The position numbers and the translations under genes were made by a program. A DNA stretch of 64,000 nt from JBMNGH01 sp050949725 (GTDB lineage: Bacteria > Bacillota > Thermosediminibacteria > Thermosediminibacterales > Tepidanaerobacteraceae), in the NCBI GenBank assembly GCA_050949725.1, contig JBMNGH010000011.1, positions 124,001 through 188,000 on the forward strand. The letters are read 5' to 3'. The notes below the pieces were generated by a model. The model did no database searches. It saw only the letters and a list, made by a program, of their open reading frames with translations, and was not told the DNA's origin. Within the stretch, counting starts at the first letter, position 1, and each line of letters begins with the position of its first letter. Shown piece by piece: positions 24,163-33,856 of this stretch.

Positions 24163-25920
24163 TTATTCACCCACCTTTACAATTGCTCCAAATCTGCACA
24201 CCTGTTTGCATAAAGAACACCCATTACACGAAACATCATCTATTACAATACTGCCGTCCTTTACGGCGATTGCGGGGCAGCCGGTGTTTATGCATGCCTT
24301 ACACTTTTTACATTTCTCATAATCGACTTTATATCTTGCTGTTATCTGCCCTCTGACATCTTTTTTGAGAACACAAGGCCTTTTTGCAATTATTACAAAC
24401 AGCTCATTTGAATCATAAGCTGCTTTTATGGCATCTTTAGTTTGTTTAAGGTCATAAGGATCAATTACTCTTACATTTTGTTCCTTTACACCGACAGCCT
24501 TTACAATGGCCTCTAAATCGACCGCCACTGTTTCTTCACCTGCCAATGTCCTGCCAGTGCCCGGGTTTTCCTGATGACCGGTCATGGCAGTCGTGCGGTT
24601 GTCGAGTATCAGTACCGCCATTTTGCTCTTATTGTAAACAGCATTTACAAGACCTGTTATCCCTGAATGTAAAAAAGTGGAATCTCCTATACATCCGAAT
24701 ACCTTGTGACCTCGACGCGCCAACTCTGTTGCCTTTTCAAAACCGATCCCCGCCGATATCCCGGCACCCATGCATATCAAGGTATCGGTGACGTTAAGGG
24801 GAGGAGCACATCCCAAGGAATAGCAGCCTATATCCCCTGTAACAACGACGTCTTTGTACATGCTCAATGCATAAAATACCGTCCTGTGGGGGCAACCCGC
24901 ACAAAGTACAGGGGGCCTCTGAGGTATAGAAATGTCTATCTCATAGGAATTTCTATTTGTTTCCGAAAAAATAGCCTTTTCAATTATCTCAGGGTTGAGT
25001 TCGCCACAGATTGGAATAACCTGTTTTCCAATACAATCAATGCCAAGAGATTTTACATGAGTTTCAATGTATGGCTCACCTTCTTCTATGATGTAAAGTG
25101 TCTCGACCTCCTTGGCAAATTCCGTTATCAGTTTATCCGGAAGGGGATGGCTAAGACCTATTTTTAGAAAAGAGGCATTTTCCCCTAGGACCTCACGTGT
25201 GTGATGATAAGATATTCCGCTCGTTATAACACCTATTTTTTTATCTCCCCACTCAATTTTGTTTAAACGGCATTTATTTGAGAACTCCCGGAGCTCTAAC
25301 AGCTTTTGTTCGAGTATCTGATGCCTTTCTTTTGCAAATGCGGGTATCATGACATGTTTTTTTATATTTTTTTCATAATCCCTTATCCCCGCTTCGAATC
25401 TTTCACCTGTTTCTGCAATTGACTTGCCGTGACAAACCCTTGTCGTGACCCTGAACATCACAGGTATATCAAATCTCTCGCTTAGCTCAAATGCAAATTT
25501 TATATAATCGAGACATTCACCGCTATCAGATGGCTCGATCATGGCGACTTTGGCATGAAGGGCATAGAGCCTGTTGTCCTGCTCATTTTGGGAACTGTGA
25601 AGCCCTGGGTCATCTGCTGTAACAATAACAAGGCCACCGTTTACCCCTTCGTAAGCCATGGTGAAAAGCGGGTCTGCAGCCACATTAAGGCCAACATGCT
25701 TCATTGCGACAAGTGCCCTGGCGCCAGCTATTGATGCCCCGCTTGCCATTTCTAATGCCACCTTTTCATTAATCGACCATTCAGAGTAAATGTGTTTGTA
25801 ATTTGCAATATTTTCAAGGATCTCGGTGCTGGGTGTGCCTGGGTATGCAGCGGCTACACTACACCCGGCCTCATAAGCACCCCTTGCTATAGCCTCATTG
25901 CCAGTCATAAGCCTCTTCAT
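24163..25920 (-). CDS. iorA: Indolepyruvate ferredoxin oxidoreductase, alpha subunit
   Basis: This 585-residue, TPP-dependent subunit begins MKRLMTGNEAIARGAYEAG. It has the TPP-binding region VVTGDIGCYSLGCAPPL and GCIGDSTFLHSGI (about 350-420) and a C-terminal pair of 4Fe-4S motifs (CKKCKACINTGCP and CNGCSLCKQVC). It oxidatively decarboxylates indolepyruvate, phenylpyruvate and similar acids. The ATG at 25920 follows AGGAGGAG; an earlier in-frame codon lies before that site. It is 70 bases after ptb. Confidence 0.95.
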   Translation of the reverse strand: MKRLMTGNEAIARGAYEAGCSVAAAYPGTPSTEILENIANYKHIYSEWSINEKVALEMASGASIAGARALVAMKHVGLNVAADPLFTMAYEGVNGGLVIVTADDPGLHSSQNEQDNRLYALHAKVAMIEPSDSGECLDYIKFAFELSERFDIPVMFRVTTRVCHGKSIAETGERFEAGIRDYEKNIKKHVMIPAFAKERHQILEQKLLELREFSNKCRLNKIEWGDKKIGVITSGISYHHTREVLGENASFLKIGLSHPLPDKLITEFAKEVETLYIIEEGEPYIETHVKSLGIDCIGKQVIPICGELNPEIIEKAIFSETNRNSYEIDISIPQRPPVLCAGCPHRTVFYALSMYKDVVVTGDIGCYSLGCAPPLNVTDTLICMGAGISAGIGFEKATELARRGHKVFGCIGDSTFLHSGITGLVNAVYNKSKMAVLILDNRTTAMTGHQENPGTGRTLAGEETVAVDLEAIVKAVGVKEQNVRVIDPYDLKQTKDAIKAAYDSNELFVIIAKRPCVLKKDVRGQITARYKVDYEKCKKCKACINTGCPAIAVKDGSIVIDDVSCNGCSLCKQVCRFGAIVKVGE

Positions 25921-25990
25921 TGATGTTCTCCTCCTAATACTGATCAAATTCTCGTCATTTTTTTAGATACGATCATAAATACAACATCTC

Positions 25991-26884
25991 CTAAGACGCC
26001 AAGCACGCAAGTGCGATAGAAAACAGCTTGCCTTCAGCTGTCTCTGACCTTGATGTGAGTACTATGGGATTAGAAGCTCCTAGTACTATGCCAGCCATTT
26101 TCGCTCCTGCGTAATATATTAACGATTTTCCAAGTATATTGCCGGCATCCAAGTCCGGCACCAAAAAGAGATCAACATTTCCCGATATCCGGCTGTCAAT
26201 ACCTTTGCGCTTGGCCGCTTCCTTACAGACAGCCACATCTAGTGCAAGCGGCCCTTCAATAATACCTGAGCTGATGATTTCCTTTTCCCTCATTCTGACC
26301 AGTGCCATCGCATCTACCGTTGACGGCATTTTTAGATTTACCCTTTCATTTGCAGTAAGCACCGCTACATTAGGGTTTATTATTCCCATACGTTCAAGTG
26401 CCATAATCCCATTGATGAGAATGTGCTTTTTTTGCTCAAGGTTAGGAGCTATATTAATTCCGCCATCTGTATGAAATACCACCTTATGCCTACCCGGTAT
26501 TTCAAATGCGGCCAAATGGCTGAGTAGACTTTCTCTTTTTATGCCGGTCTCCCGATCTAACACACCCTTTAAAAAATCACTTGTGTTGACAAGGCCTTTC
26601 ACCAAAATGTCCGCATACTTTGCCCTGACTATCGATACTGCCTTAGCCACTGCTCCCTTCTCGTCCGGTGCATTTACTATCTCTGTTTTGCTGCTTATAC
26701 CTACCTGCCTTGCCATTCTGGTTATTTGTTCTGCTCTCCCGACAAGGACACAACTTGCCAGACCCAAATCTTCAACCATCTTGACCGATTTTAGGACTTC
26801 GATGTCATCAGCTGCAGCGATGCTTATTCTAAAGGGCTTTTTTTGAGCCGCCTTTTCGATTACATCATCGAAGCGTGTAAACAT
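25991..26884 (-). CDS. ptb: Phosphate acyltransferase (phosphate butyryltransferase type)
   Basis: This 297-residue Pta/Ptb family enzyme swaps CoA for phosphate on a short acyl or aryl-acyl group. Its typical stretches are DVAVCKEAAKRKGIDSRISGNVDLFLVPDLDAGNI in two parts and AGAKMAGIVLGASNPIVLTSRS near the end. The length matches Ptb rather than acetate-type Pta. GGGGGTG lies 5 bases before the ATG. It sits between buk and iorA, so the natural acyl group may come from IorAB instead of butyryl-CoA. Confidence 0.9.
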   Translation of the reverse strand: MFTRFDDVIEKAAQKKPFRISIAAADDIEVLKSVKMVEDLGLASCVLVGRAEQITRMARQVGISSKTEIVNAPDEKGAVAKAVSIVRAKYADILVKGLVNTSDFLKGVLDRETGIKRESLLSHLAAFEIPGRHKVVFHTDGGINIAPNLEQKKHILINGIMALERMGIINPNVAVLTANERVNLKMPSTVDAMALVRMREKEIISSGIIEGPLALDVAVCKEAAKRKGIDSRISGNVDLFLVPDLDAGNILGKSLIYYAGAKMAGIVLGASNPIVLTSRSETAEGKLFSIALACLAS

Positions 26885-27056
26885 GGCACACCCCCAGACA
26901 TATGCAAAATATGCTCAAATCCACCACATCATCCTCTCTGAGCAATTACAATGCAATCGAATACAATCATATATTAAATCTGAATTTGACTTTATTTTTG
27001 TATATACTTGCCTTATACTCCAGGCATCTACAACATATGCCTCAGTAGCTGACTGT

Positions 27057-28119
27057 TTATTCGTAAACATTTGCCTTACACTGCTCTCGCAGAACCCTCA
27101 ATGCCTCTCTTGCGAGAGCCTCCAGTTCTTCTTCCCCGGGAATCAAAACAATCGGGGCTATGAAGCTCACCCTTCTTGAAATCCTGTCTGTAATTTGTTT
27201 GGAGTAAGCAATACCCCCTGTCAAAACTATAGCGTCCACCTCCTCCGCAGAGCACTGCCGCCTGTGAACCTATGTCCTTTGCAACCTGATAAGTCAGGGC
27301 TTCTATCAATAGCTTCGCCTTTTCATTTCCCTCAACTGCCATTTTTTCAACTTCTCTAATGTCTCTTGTACCCAGATATGAGTACATTCCTCCATCTGTC
27401 ATTATTTTTTGTTTCAACTGTTCAAAGGTATATTTGCCGGAATAGCACAACCTGACAAGCTGATAGGCCGGCAAGCTACCGCATCGGTCGAGAGAAAAGG
27501 CCCCTTCGTCTTTGCAGTCATTCACATCAATGACACGTCCCTTTCTGTGTGCAGCAACCGAAATACCAGTTCCGAGATGTGCGACTATAAAATTTGCTTT
27601 CTCGTAAACCTTTCCCAATTGTGCAGCTGCTTTGCGGGCCACTGCCTTATGGTTCAATGCATGAAAAAGGCTTACCCTCTCTAACTCTGAAAATCCAGAG
27701 ATCCTTGCAACAGGCAGCATTTCGTCTACTGAGACAGGATCTACTATAAATGCGGGTATACCCTGTCTTGACGCAATATTGTACGCCATCACGGCTCCCA
27801 GGTTTGATGCGTGTTCCCCCCTGACTGCATTTTTTAGATCCTGCAGCATCTTGTGATTTACGATATATGTCCCGCCTTGAATTGGCTTTAAAAGCCCCCC
27901 TCTTGCAACAACCGCACAAAAATCCTCAAGCAAAATTTGTTGTCGTTGGAGTTCATCCTCAATCAGCTTCAAGCGGTAAGGGTATTGATCAAACACCGTT
28001 GCAAATCTGCTCAGGTCTTGTTCCGAATGAGATATTGCCTTTTTAAAAATACACCTTTCCTCATCAAATACCCCAAATTTCGTTGAGGTCGCTCCTGGAT
28101 TTATAACGAGTAGTTTCAC
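27057..28119 (-). pseudogene. buk: Butyrate kinase with a one-base frameshift
   Basis: Two overlapping frames together make a full-length (about 355 residues) butyrate/branched-chain fatty acid kinase. The first part (LLVINPGATSTKFGVF to GSQAAVLCGG) runs to about 27240. The rest (VDAIVLTGGIAYSKQITDRI to the end) is in another frame. Removing one G from the GGAGGAGGTGG run at about 27236-27246 restores AVLCGEVDAIVLTGG, which fits the family exactly. This could be a sequencing error, a recent mutation, or frameshifting at a Shine-Dalgarno-like run. The start is set at GTG 28119, 5 bases after GGAGG. The enzyme would make ATP from acyl phosphate supplied by Ptb. Confidence 0.8.
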
Positions 28120-28425
28120 CATAACCTCCAAGGTATATATTAAAAATAGTGCTGATGACGAAACAGGCCTTTTTATTTCCTATGATATATTTTACAATAT
28201 CTGAACGTTTAAATCGACTAATGGCAGATTATTCATCATATCTTTACTAACCTGTCAATATGGATTATATCATCAAACCTCGTTCAATTAAATGCAGTCA
28301 GTTTATCTTTTTGAAAACAGCAAGAAGACCAATTTTATGAAAATTTTTTCATAAACTGGCCGTCTTGCAATCGATTTATAATGTTGTAATGAAATGAAAT
28401 AGTAATGTTGATTTTAATGTTGACG
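28120..28425. other. Non-coding gap with a long hairpin (28320-28368)
   Basis: GCAAGAAGACCAATTTTATG (from 28320) pairs imperfectly with CATAAACTGGCCGTCTTGC (to 28368), giving over 20 pairs with few mismatches and an A/T-rich loop. On the minus strand it follows metG by 58 bases and is succeeded by TGTTTTC, so it is probably the metG terminator. Nothing else is seen. Confidence 0.5.
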
Positions 28426-30396
28426 TCATTTTACCCTTGCGCCTGAGACAATCTCACAATCGACTGTCACCAATGCAAGTTTTTCATTGTCCGAGGCAGC
28501 AAGGAGCATGCCTTGTGATTCAACACCTCTGAGCTTCGCCGGCTTCAGATTAGCAACAACTATAATATTTTTGCCGACAAGTTTTTCCGGCTCATAATAT
28601 TTTGCAATACCGGCAACTATTTGCCTTGTCTCATCACCTATCCTTACCTGTAATTTCAATAACTTGTCTGCATTTTTTAGCTTTTCTGCCTCCAGCACCT
28701 CAGCTACACGTAGGTCCACCTTGGCAAAGTCGTCTATCGATATGAGATTGTCTTGTGCATCTTTTTTTTCTTGCTGGACCTTGTCGGCGGCCGGCTGATT
28801 CTGCTGGTCTTCTTTTTTGGGGTCAGCCGTTTTTTCCATACTTTCCATCTCTTCCTTCGGTTCTTCCACCCTAGGGAATATGATTTCTTTTTTGTTGACA
28901 CGGACCCCCGGTTTTAAAACTCCCCATGTCTTAACACTTTCCCATGTTGTGTCAGCTTCATCAGTAATCCCCAATTGCTCTCTGATTTTGGCAGGGGTAT
29001 TTGGCATAAACGGGGAGATGTGGACCGAGATGATGCGGAGCACTTCTGCCAGATTGTAAAGGACTGTCTTTAATCTCTGTCTTTTGGACAGCTCTTTGGC
29101 CAATACCCAAGGCATTGTCTCATCTATATATTTATTTGCCCTTCTAATAACTTTCCATATCTCTTGCAGCGCACTGGAGAATTCAAGGCTGTCCATCAGA
29201 CCTTCCACCTTGTCAGGAAGCGCCTCTGCCATGCTTATGAGCTCATGGTCTAATTTTTCGGTCACGTCCGGGCAATGTATAATGCCATCAAAGTATTTTT
29301 GTATCATAGTTACCGTGCGGGAAAGGAGATTGCCCAGATCGTTTGCAAGGTCGAAATTTATCCTGTCTATTAAGGCCTTGTTGGAAAACGTGCCATCTGA
29401 TCCGAACGGTATCTCCCTGAGCAGAAAATACCTGACAGCATCTACCCCGTACATATCTACAAGTGTCTTTGGATCAATCACATTACCTTTGGATTTTGAC
29501 ATCTTACCGCCTTCTAGAATGAGCCATCCGTGTCCAAAGACCTTTTTAGGAAGCGGAAGGCCTAAGGCCATCAGCATTATTGGCCAAATTATGGTATGAA
29601 ACCTTACGATTTCTTTACCCACAAGGTGGACATCTGCAGGCCAATATTTTTTATACAGCCTATCATCATCTAAAGTGTAGCCAAGTGCTGTGATGTAATT
29701 GGAAAGAGCGTCTATCCACACATATATCACGTGTTTTTCATCAAACGGCACAGGCACTCCCCAGGCAAAGCTGGTCCGCGAAACGCATAAATCTTCAAGA
29801 CCAGGTTTTAAAAAGTTATTTATCATCTCACGCCTTCTTGAAGCAGGCTGGATAAAATCGGGATGTGCCTCTATATATTCAATCATGCGGTCCTGATACT
29901 TGGACATCTTAAAGAAATATGCTTCTTCTCGTATCAGTTCTACCTTTCTTCCACAATCGGGACAACATCCGTCTACAATCTGGTGTTCAGTAAAGAATGC
30001 CTCACAGGGTGTGCAGTACCATCCTTTGTACTCTCCCTTATATATATCTCCCTGATCGTACAGTTTCTGGAATATGTTTTGTACGGCTTTTTCATGATAT
30101 TCATCTGTTGTACGGATAAAACCGTCGTAAGATATGTCAAGGACCTTCCAAAGTTCCTTTATCCAATCGACTATTTCGTCAACATAAGCCTTTGGCGTCT
30201 TACCTCTTTCCGTGGATATCCGCTCAATTTTTTGCCCATGTTCATCAGTCCCTGTAAGAAAAAATACGTCATGCCCTGTCATACGCTTAAACCGTGCCAT
30301 GGCATCAGCTGCAACAGTAGTGTAAGAATGGCCGATATGAAGCTTGTCACTAGGGTAGTATATGGGTGTCGTGATGTAAAATGTTTTTTTTCTCAT
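28426..30396 (-). CDS. metG: Methionyl-tRNA synthetase
   Basis: This 656-residue class I synthetase charges tRNA(Met). It has the HIGH-like motif DKLHIGHSYTT, a zinc knuckle region (CTPCEAFFTEHQIVDGCCPDC in outline, about 128-148), and KMSKSKGNV (about 299-307). A Lys/Glu/Gln-rich linker (about 515-545) joins a C-terminal EMAP-II-like tRNA-binding domain (FAKVDLRVAEVLEAEKLKNA onward). The gene is preceded by a T-box leader. It keeps its usual place between the AbrB-type gene and tatD. Confidence 0.97.
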   Translation of the reverse strand: MRKKTFYITTPIYYPSDKLHIGHSYTTVAADAMARFKRMTGHDVFFLTGTDEHGQKIERISTERGKTPKAYVDEIVDWIKELWKVLDISYDGFIRTTDEYHEKAVQNIFQKLYDQGDIYKGEYKGWYCTPCEAFFTEHQIVDGCCPDCGRKVELIREEAYFFKMSKYQDRMIEYIEAHPDFIQPASRRREMINNFLKPGLEDLCVSRTSFAWGVPVPFDEKHVIYVWIDALSNYITALGYTLDDDRLYKKYWPADVHLVGKEIVRFHTIIWPIMLMALGLPLPKKVFGHGWLILEGGKMSKSKGNVIDPKTLVDMYGVDAVRYFLLREIPFGSDGTFSNKALIDRINFDLANDLGNLLSRTVTMIQKYFDGIIHCPDVTEKLDHELISMAEALPDKVEGLMDSLEFSSALQEIWKVIRRANKYIDETMPWVLAKELSKRQRLKTVLYNLAEVLRIISVHISPFMPNTPAKIREQLGITDEADTTWESVKTWGVLKPGVRVNKKEIIFPRVEEPKEEMESMEKTADPKKEDQQNQPAADKVQQEKKDAQDNLISIDDFAKVDLRVAEVLEAEKLKNADKLLKLQVRIGDETRQIVAGIAKYYEPEKLVGKNIIVVANLKPAKLRGVESQGMLLAASDNEKLALVTVDCEIVSGARVK

Positions 30397-30554
30397 AATA
30401 ATCCTCCTTGTTCAATATAGTTATCTCCGACGGGCTGAAAATCAATATAGACTCTAAAAGACATTAAACACGATGAGCTAAATATAAACAAAGACCCCGC
30501 GTAGCATTGCTTGATGTCCTCGTAGCCGAAGTCAAGTAAGAGGTCAACCAAAAT

Positions 30555-30845
30555 AAAAACCCCGCCCGTAAAGGGGCGAGGATCTCCCGCGGTACCACCC
30601 AATTTCGCCAAAAAAGGCCTTTTGCCAGGTGCGGGAAGGTTATGTGCGATGATTTTTTACAAAAAACCTTCCGATACCCGAAGGCTTTTAACGGGCCTTT
30701 AACCGTCACTGCCTACTGTCCTTTTCGACAGCCTAACTCAGGGGCCATGTTCATCAAAGTCTTCAGCACCGGCTTTCACCTCGCCCGGCTCTCTGCTGCC
30801 TATCCCCTTGATTACTCTTCCCTTCATAGTCGTTATCTCTAGTTT
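30555..30845 (-). promoter_or_regulatory. T-box leader of metG
   Basis: On the minus strand the invariant T-box GGGTGGTACCGCGG (about 30587-30602) is followed by a terminator stem, CTCGCCC with GGGCGGG, and TTTTTATTTT (30555-30582). Upstream are GAGAGCCGGG and GGTGAAAGCCGG of Stem I. In the presumed specifier loop, GAAC-ATG-G (codon at 30746-30748) gives a Met codon. Uncharged tRNA(Met) should stabilise the antiterminator and raise metG expression. Confidence 0.92.
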
Positions 30846-30859
30846 AATTATTTAGAAAA

Positions 30860-30888
30860 TATATACCATACAGTGATAAAAAAGTCAA
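30860..30888 (-). promoter_or_regulatory. Promoter of the metG T-box transcript
   Basis: On the minus strand TTGACT (30883-30888) and TATATA (30860-30865) are 17 bases apart, placing the start of transcription at the T-box leader. Confidence 0.6.
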
Positions 30889-30892
30889 GCAG

Positions 30893-30926
30893 ATACCGTT
30901 ATTCCATTATAATACCGTTATTCCAT
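30893..30926. repeat. Short tandem duplication at the 3' end of herA
   Basis: ATACCGTTATTCCAT occurs at 30893-30907 and again at 30912-30926. The second copy contains the last codons and stop of the HerA gene, so a local duplication copied the end of the gene into the spacer. Confidence 0.75.
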
Positions 30927-32744
30927 GTAAATATCCCCAAGAGGACTTTTTTGCCTTTTTATCACTCCTCTTTCTACCAAGTCCTCCAGGACGGACTTCA
31001 ATGTCTTTACCTCGTATTTTACATCAGATTCTTTGTTGATCTCTTCGACAGCCATTGCGAAATTAGCCGCATATATGGGCAGGTGGGGCCTTAGTAAGGA
31101 CAATATCCTTTGGCCTGATGTTTGTCTGTATGATTTTATTTCATCAACAGGGTTTAGCGTGTGTGGACTCCTGGTGTACGGGTATCTTATCCTTACAGCT
31201 ATCGTCCTACCGAAAAGAGGGGAAGACACGAATGAGTCGCCGGATGGCAAATACGGCAACCTCCGCGCCTCTTCAGGTTTAATATCGGTCTCCTCTGATA
31301 TTGTGCCGATATCTGAACCCCTGACCGTCCTAAATATAATCTTTGTGTTCAGCTGAGCCGTAACCGTTTCATCCAGCAGTGTTGGCCTTTGAGTCGCCAA
31401 CACAAGGAAAACACCGTATTTTCGCCCTTCCTGTGCTATCTCTGTGATTATTCCCTTGGTAGCTGAATCCCGCCCTTTTGGAGCAAAATTGTGTGCTTCA
31501 TCGGTTGTGATTATAAAGGGTGGAAAATATTCCCCGGCCGCCTCTCCCTTAAGTTCCCCGTCTTTAAAGTCCCTTCTCTGTCTGTATATGTTTGATAAGA
31601 GATAAGTTGAGAATACTTGCAAAAGCCAAATCGGTCCTTGTATGACAACAAGTTTACCTAACATCATAGCCTCTTTCACCGGCTTGATGTCATTGCTGAA
31701 AAGCCCTGAATAATACAGCCTCCGTAACCTCCAAGAAATTCCGTGCACGGACGGAAGTGGAATGTTTTGATATTCGTCCAAGAGCTCTTTCAGTTTTCTA
31801 TACTTTTCCTTGTCTACAGGGGGTATATCCTGCCTCAGCGCCTGTTCGATACGAGCCTTTCCTACCTCAAGCGCTTCACTTAAAAGCTCGAGGCGTGATG
31901 AAAAACTCAAGTAGGTATCTCTCCTTTTGTGCAGGATTTCAACCGCACTGCTCATTGCTTCCGTCAGCGGGCTGACAGCTGAAAGCAGTGACATGACATC
32001 CCTTTTTGTCAGGTTTAAAAAATCAACTCCTATGTGCTCACCTATTTGAAATTTTTTAAAGCGATTGGAAAAATCATTTAGTGCAAAATCATCCTGCATT
32101 TCCTCAAAATCCATCTCGTAGTGAGGATCGAGTATTACCGTCGGAAAACCGTGTTTCATGATCTCTTCCATTATCACCCTCAGACCAAAAGATTTGCCTG
32201 AGCCGGAACCCCCAAAAATGCCTATATGAGGATACTGCTGAAACGACCTCATATTCAAGATAAAAGGTACGTTTTTGGTACATGTTACAATGCCTTTATT
32301 TGATACCATAAAAAGACCTTTTAGATGTTCATCCATCGTCTTTGCGGTATCCTCGGTATTTTTAATCTCCCCGATTAGAAGACCATCATCAGGTGAGCTC
32401 TTTAGTAAAAATCCCTTAACTTCGCCAAATTCAGGCAATCGGACATGTGAACCTGTCGCTACAGGGATACTGGCTTCTGATAATAACTTGACCTTTGCTA
32501 TGTTTATCTCATCCTCATCTATAGAATACCCGAGGTTTTTTAAAGACTCTAATACACCTAAATCATTGAAAGAATCATTTTTGGACAGGGGAATAAACCT
32601 GTTATATGAATTACTGTCTACAACTTCTCCTATGAGCGGCCCTTGACTCGTGTCCTGTATCACCAAAAGCTCGTTTATTCTAAACTTTTTTTTATTTGAA
32701 GCAATGTAAACCTCCAAGGGTGTAGTCAAACCAACTACCTGCAT
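30918..32744 (-). CDS. herA: HerA-like DNA translocase/helicase
   Basis: This is a 608-residue hexameric-type ATPase. An N-terminal HAS-barrel-like part (about 1-110) precedes the ATPase domain with Walker A GIFGGSGSGKSFGLR, Walker B FIITTDEAHNFAP and an arginine-finger-like segment LATQRPTLLD. HerA works with the nuclease NurA, encoded 18 bases upstream in the same operon, to resect or process DNA ends. The pair is widespread in archaea and patchy in bacteria. AGGAGATATA precedes the ATG. Mre11 and Rad50, frequent partners in archaea, are not in this window. Confidence 0.88.
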   Translation of the reverse strand: MQVVGLTTPLEVYIASNKKKFRINELLVIQDTSQGPLIGEVVDSNSYNRFIPLSKNDSFNDLGVLESLKNLGYSIDEDEINIAKVKLLSEASIPVATGSHVRLPEFGEVKGFLLKSSPDDGLLIGEIKNTEDTAKTMDEHLKGLFMVSNKGIVTCTKNVPFILNMRSFQQYPHIGIFGGSGSGKSFGLRVIMEEIMKHGFPTVILDPHYEMDFEEMQDDFALNDFSNRFKKFQIGEHIGVDFLNLTKRDVMSLLSAVSPLTEAMSSAVEILHKRRDTYLSFSSRLELLSEALEVGKARIEQALRQDIPPVDKEKYRKLKELLDEYQNIPLPSVHGISWRLRRLYYSGLFSNDIKPVKEAMMLGKLVVIQGPIWLLQVFSTYLLSNIYRQRRDFKDGELKGEAAGEYFPPFIITTDEAHNFAPKGRDSATKGIITEIAQEGRKYGVFLVLATQRPTLLDETVTAQLNTKIIFRTVRGSDIGTISEETDIKPEEARRLPYLPSGDSFVSSPLFGRTIAVRIRYPYTRSPHTLNPVDEIKSYRQTSGQRILSLLRPHLPIYAANFAMAVEEINKESDVKYEVKTLKSVLEDLVERGVIKRQKSPLGDIYME

Positions 32745-32762
32745 TATATCTCCTCTCTCCCC

Positions 32763-33725
32763 TCACCACAATTTTGACCGCCTTTCTCTTTTGGGCACCA
32801 TAAACTCGAAATAGTCTTGACCTAAATATGTCCTGAGCATTCGGTCAATAAGGTCATCCGTTATCCTGACCTTGCTGTCAATTATGTCTAACCATACAGG
32901 TATTCCCCTGCCGTTTTTCGGTGTCAGTGTAAAGATCAAATCCTGTGCCATACACATGTATCCCTTTTGCTCTTCAAGTAAATCCAACCCTATAGGAAGG
33001 GGGTCGTATGATGAACGCATAAAGCAGGTGAAAAAGCCGTCTTTAAAAAGGCCAGGGGACATTTCTAACACCTCCCCCACGTCCAAGATCCCGAAAAGCA
33101 TTTCCCAGTCAGAAGCATTTAACAAATCAACGGGCAGCTTATTTTTCATTGCAGAGCTTATTGCCCTTGTAGAAATCCCCTCTACAACACCAACCACAGC
33201 GGTACCCTCCATGGCTGCCGTTCGACAAAGCTCTTCCCATTCAGAGGCCGCCTCTATCTTGTACCTGACTAACGATCCGTCCATCAAAATCACCTGAGGT
33301 TTATACCGCTCCAGGACTTTTTTTGCAGCTCTAACCTCAATGTCTGCAAGATTTTTTTTAACGTATTCCCTGTATTCATCCTCACTGATCAAATCGTCAA
33401 ACAAAAGCGGTGAAAACACCTCTACCTCTGAAATCTCTGGATGCTTGCTGCACGTTTTCGCTAGTGCCCGCTGCATTGTTACAACATACGGAAACGCCCC
33501 GCCCGCCGTATTTGTCGAACCATCAACGCCTGCAAGCCCTCCATTGTCGACAATTTTAGACAGTTCTGAGCCCCCAAGTTTCGTGCATTTCCTAAATTTA
33601 CCTACGTGCAGGGTCTGTATCATACCTCTCAACACATCTCTGCCCGGCCTTTTGTCTAGTCTGCGCCTTATTGCCTTTGCAGCATGATCAAATTTCTTTT
33701 GAAGGTTTTTTTCAAGTTTTAGCAT
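32763..33725 (-). CDS. nurA: NurA-domain nuclease
   Basis: This 320-residue protein has the NurA acidic motifs: GLAGVDGSTNTAGGAFPYVVT in outline (about 68-88), QVILMDGSLVRY (about 142-153) and a late IDSKVRITDDLID. The Asp residues of VDGS and MDGS are the expected Mn(II) ligands. NurA proteins have 5'-3' exonuclease and endonuclease activity and form a complex with HerA. GGTGGAG lies right before the ATG. It is the first gene of the two-gene nurA-herA operon and diverges from the AbrB-type gene. Confidence 0.88.
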   Translation of the reverse strand: MLKLEKNLQKKFDHAAKAIRRRLDKRPGRDVLRGMIQTLHVGKFRKCTKLGGSELSKIVDNGGLAGVDGSTNTAGGAFPYVVTMQRALAKTCSKHPEISEVEVFSPLLFDDLISEDEYREYVKKNLADIEVRAAKKVLERYKPQVILMDGSLVRYKIEAASEWEELCRTAAMEGTAVVGVVEGISTRAISSAMKNKLPVDLLNASDWEMLFGILDVGEVLEMSPGLFKDGFFTCFMRSSYDPLPIGLDLLEEQKGYMCMAQDLIFTLTPKNGRGIPVWLDIIDSKVRITDDLIDRMLRTYLGQDYFEFMVPKRERRSKLW

Positions 33726-33776
33726 AGCTCCACCGCCAAAAATAATTTTTTAATCAGTGTATTTTGTGGCTGAGTA

Positions 33777-33805
33777 TTGACTTTTATTGTCAATTTTGGT
33801 ATTAT
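33777..33805 (+). promoter_or_regulatory. Promoter of the AbrB-type regulator gene
   Basis: TTGACT (33777-33782) and TATTAT (33800-33805) are 17 bases apart, about 50 bases before the start codon. Confidence 0.65.
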
Positions 33806-33856
33806 TTTAATAGGGGTAATGTCGAAATATATGTATAAACATTGGGGGCGTATTTG

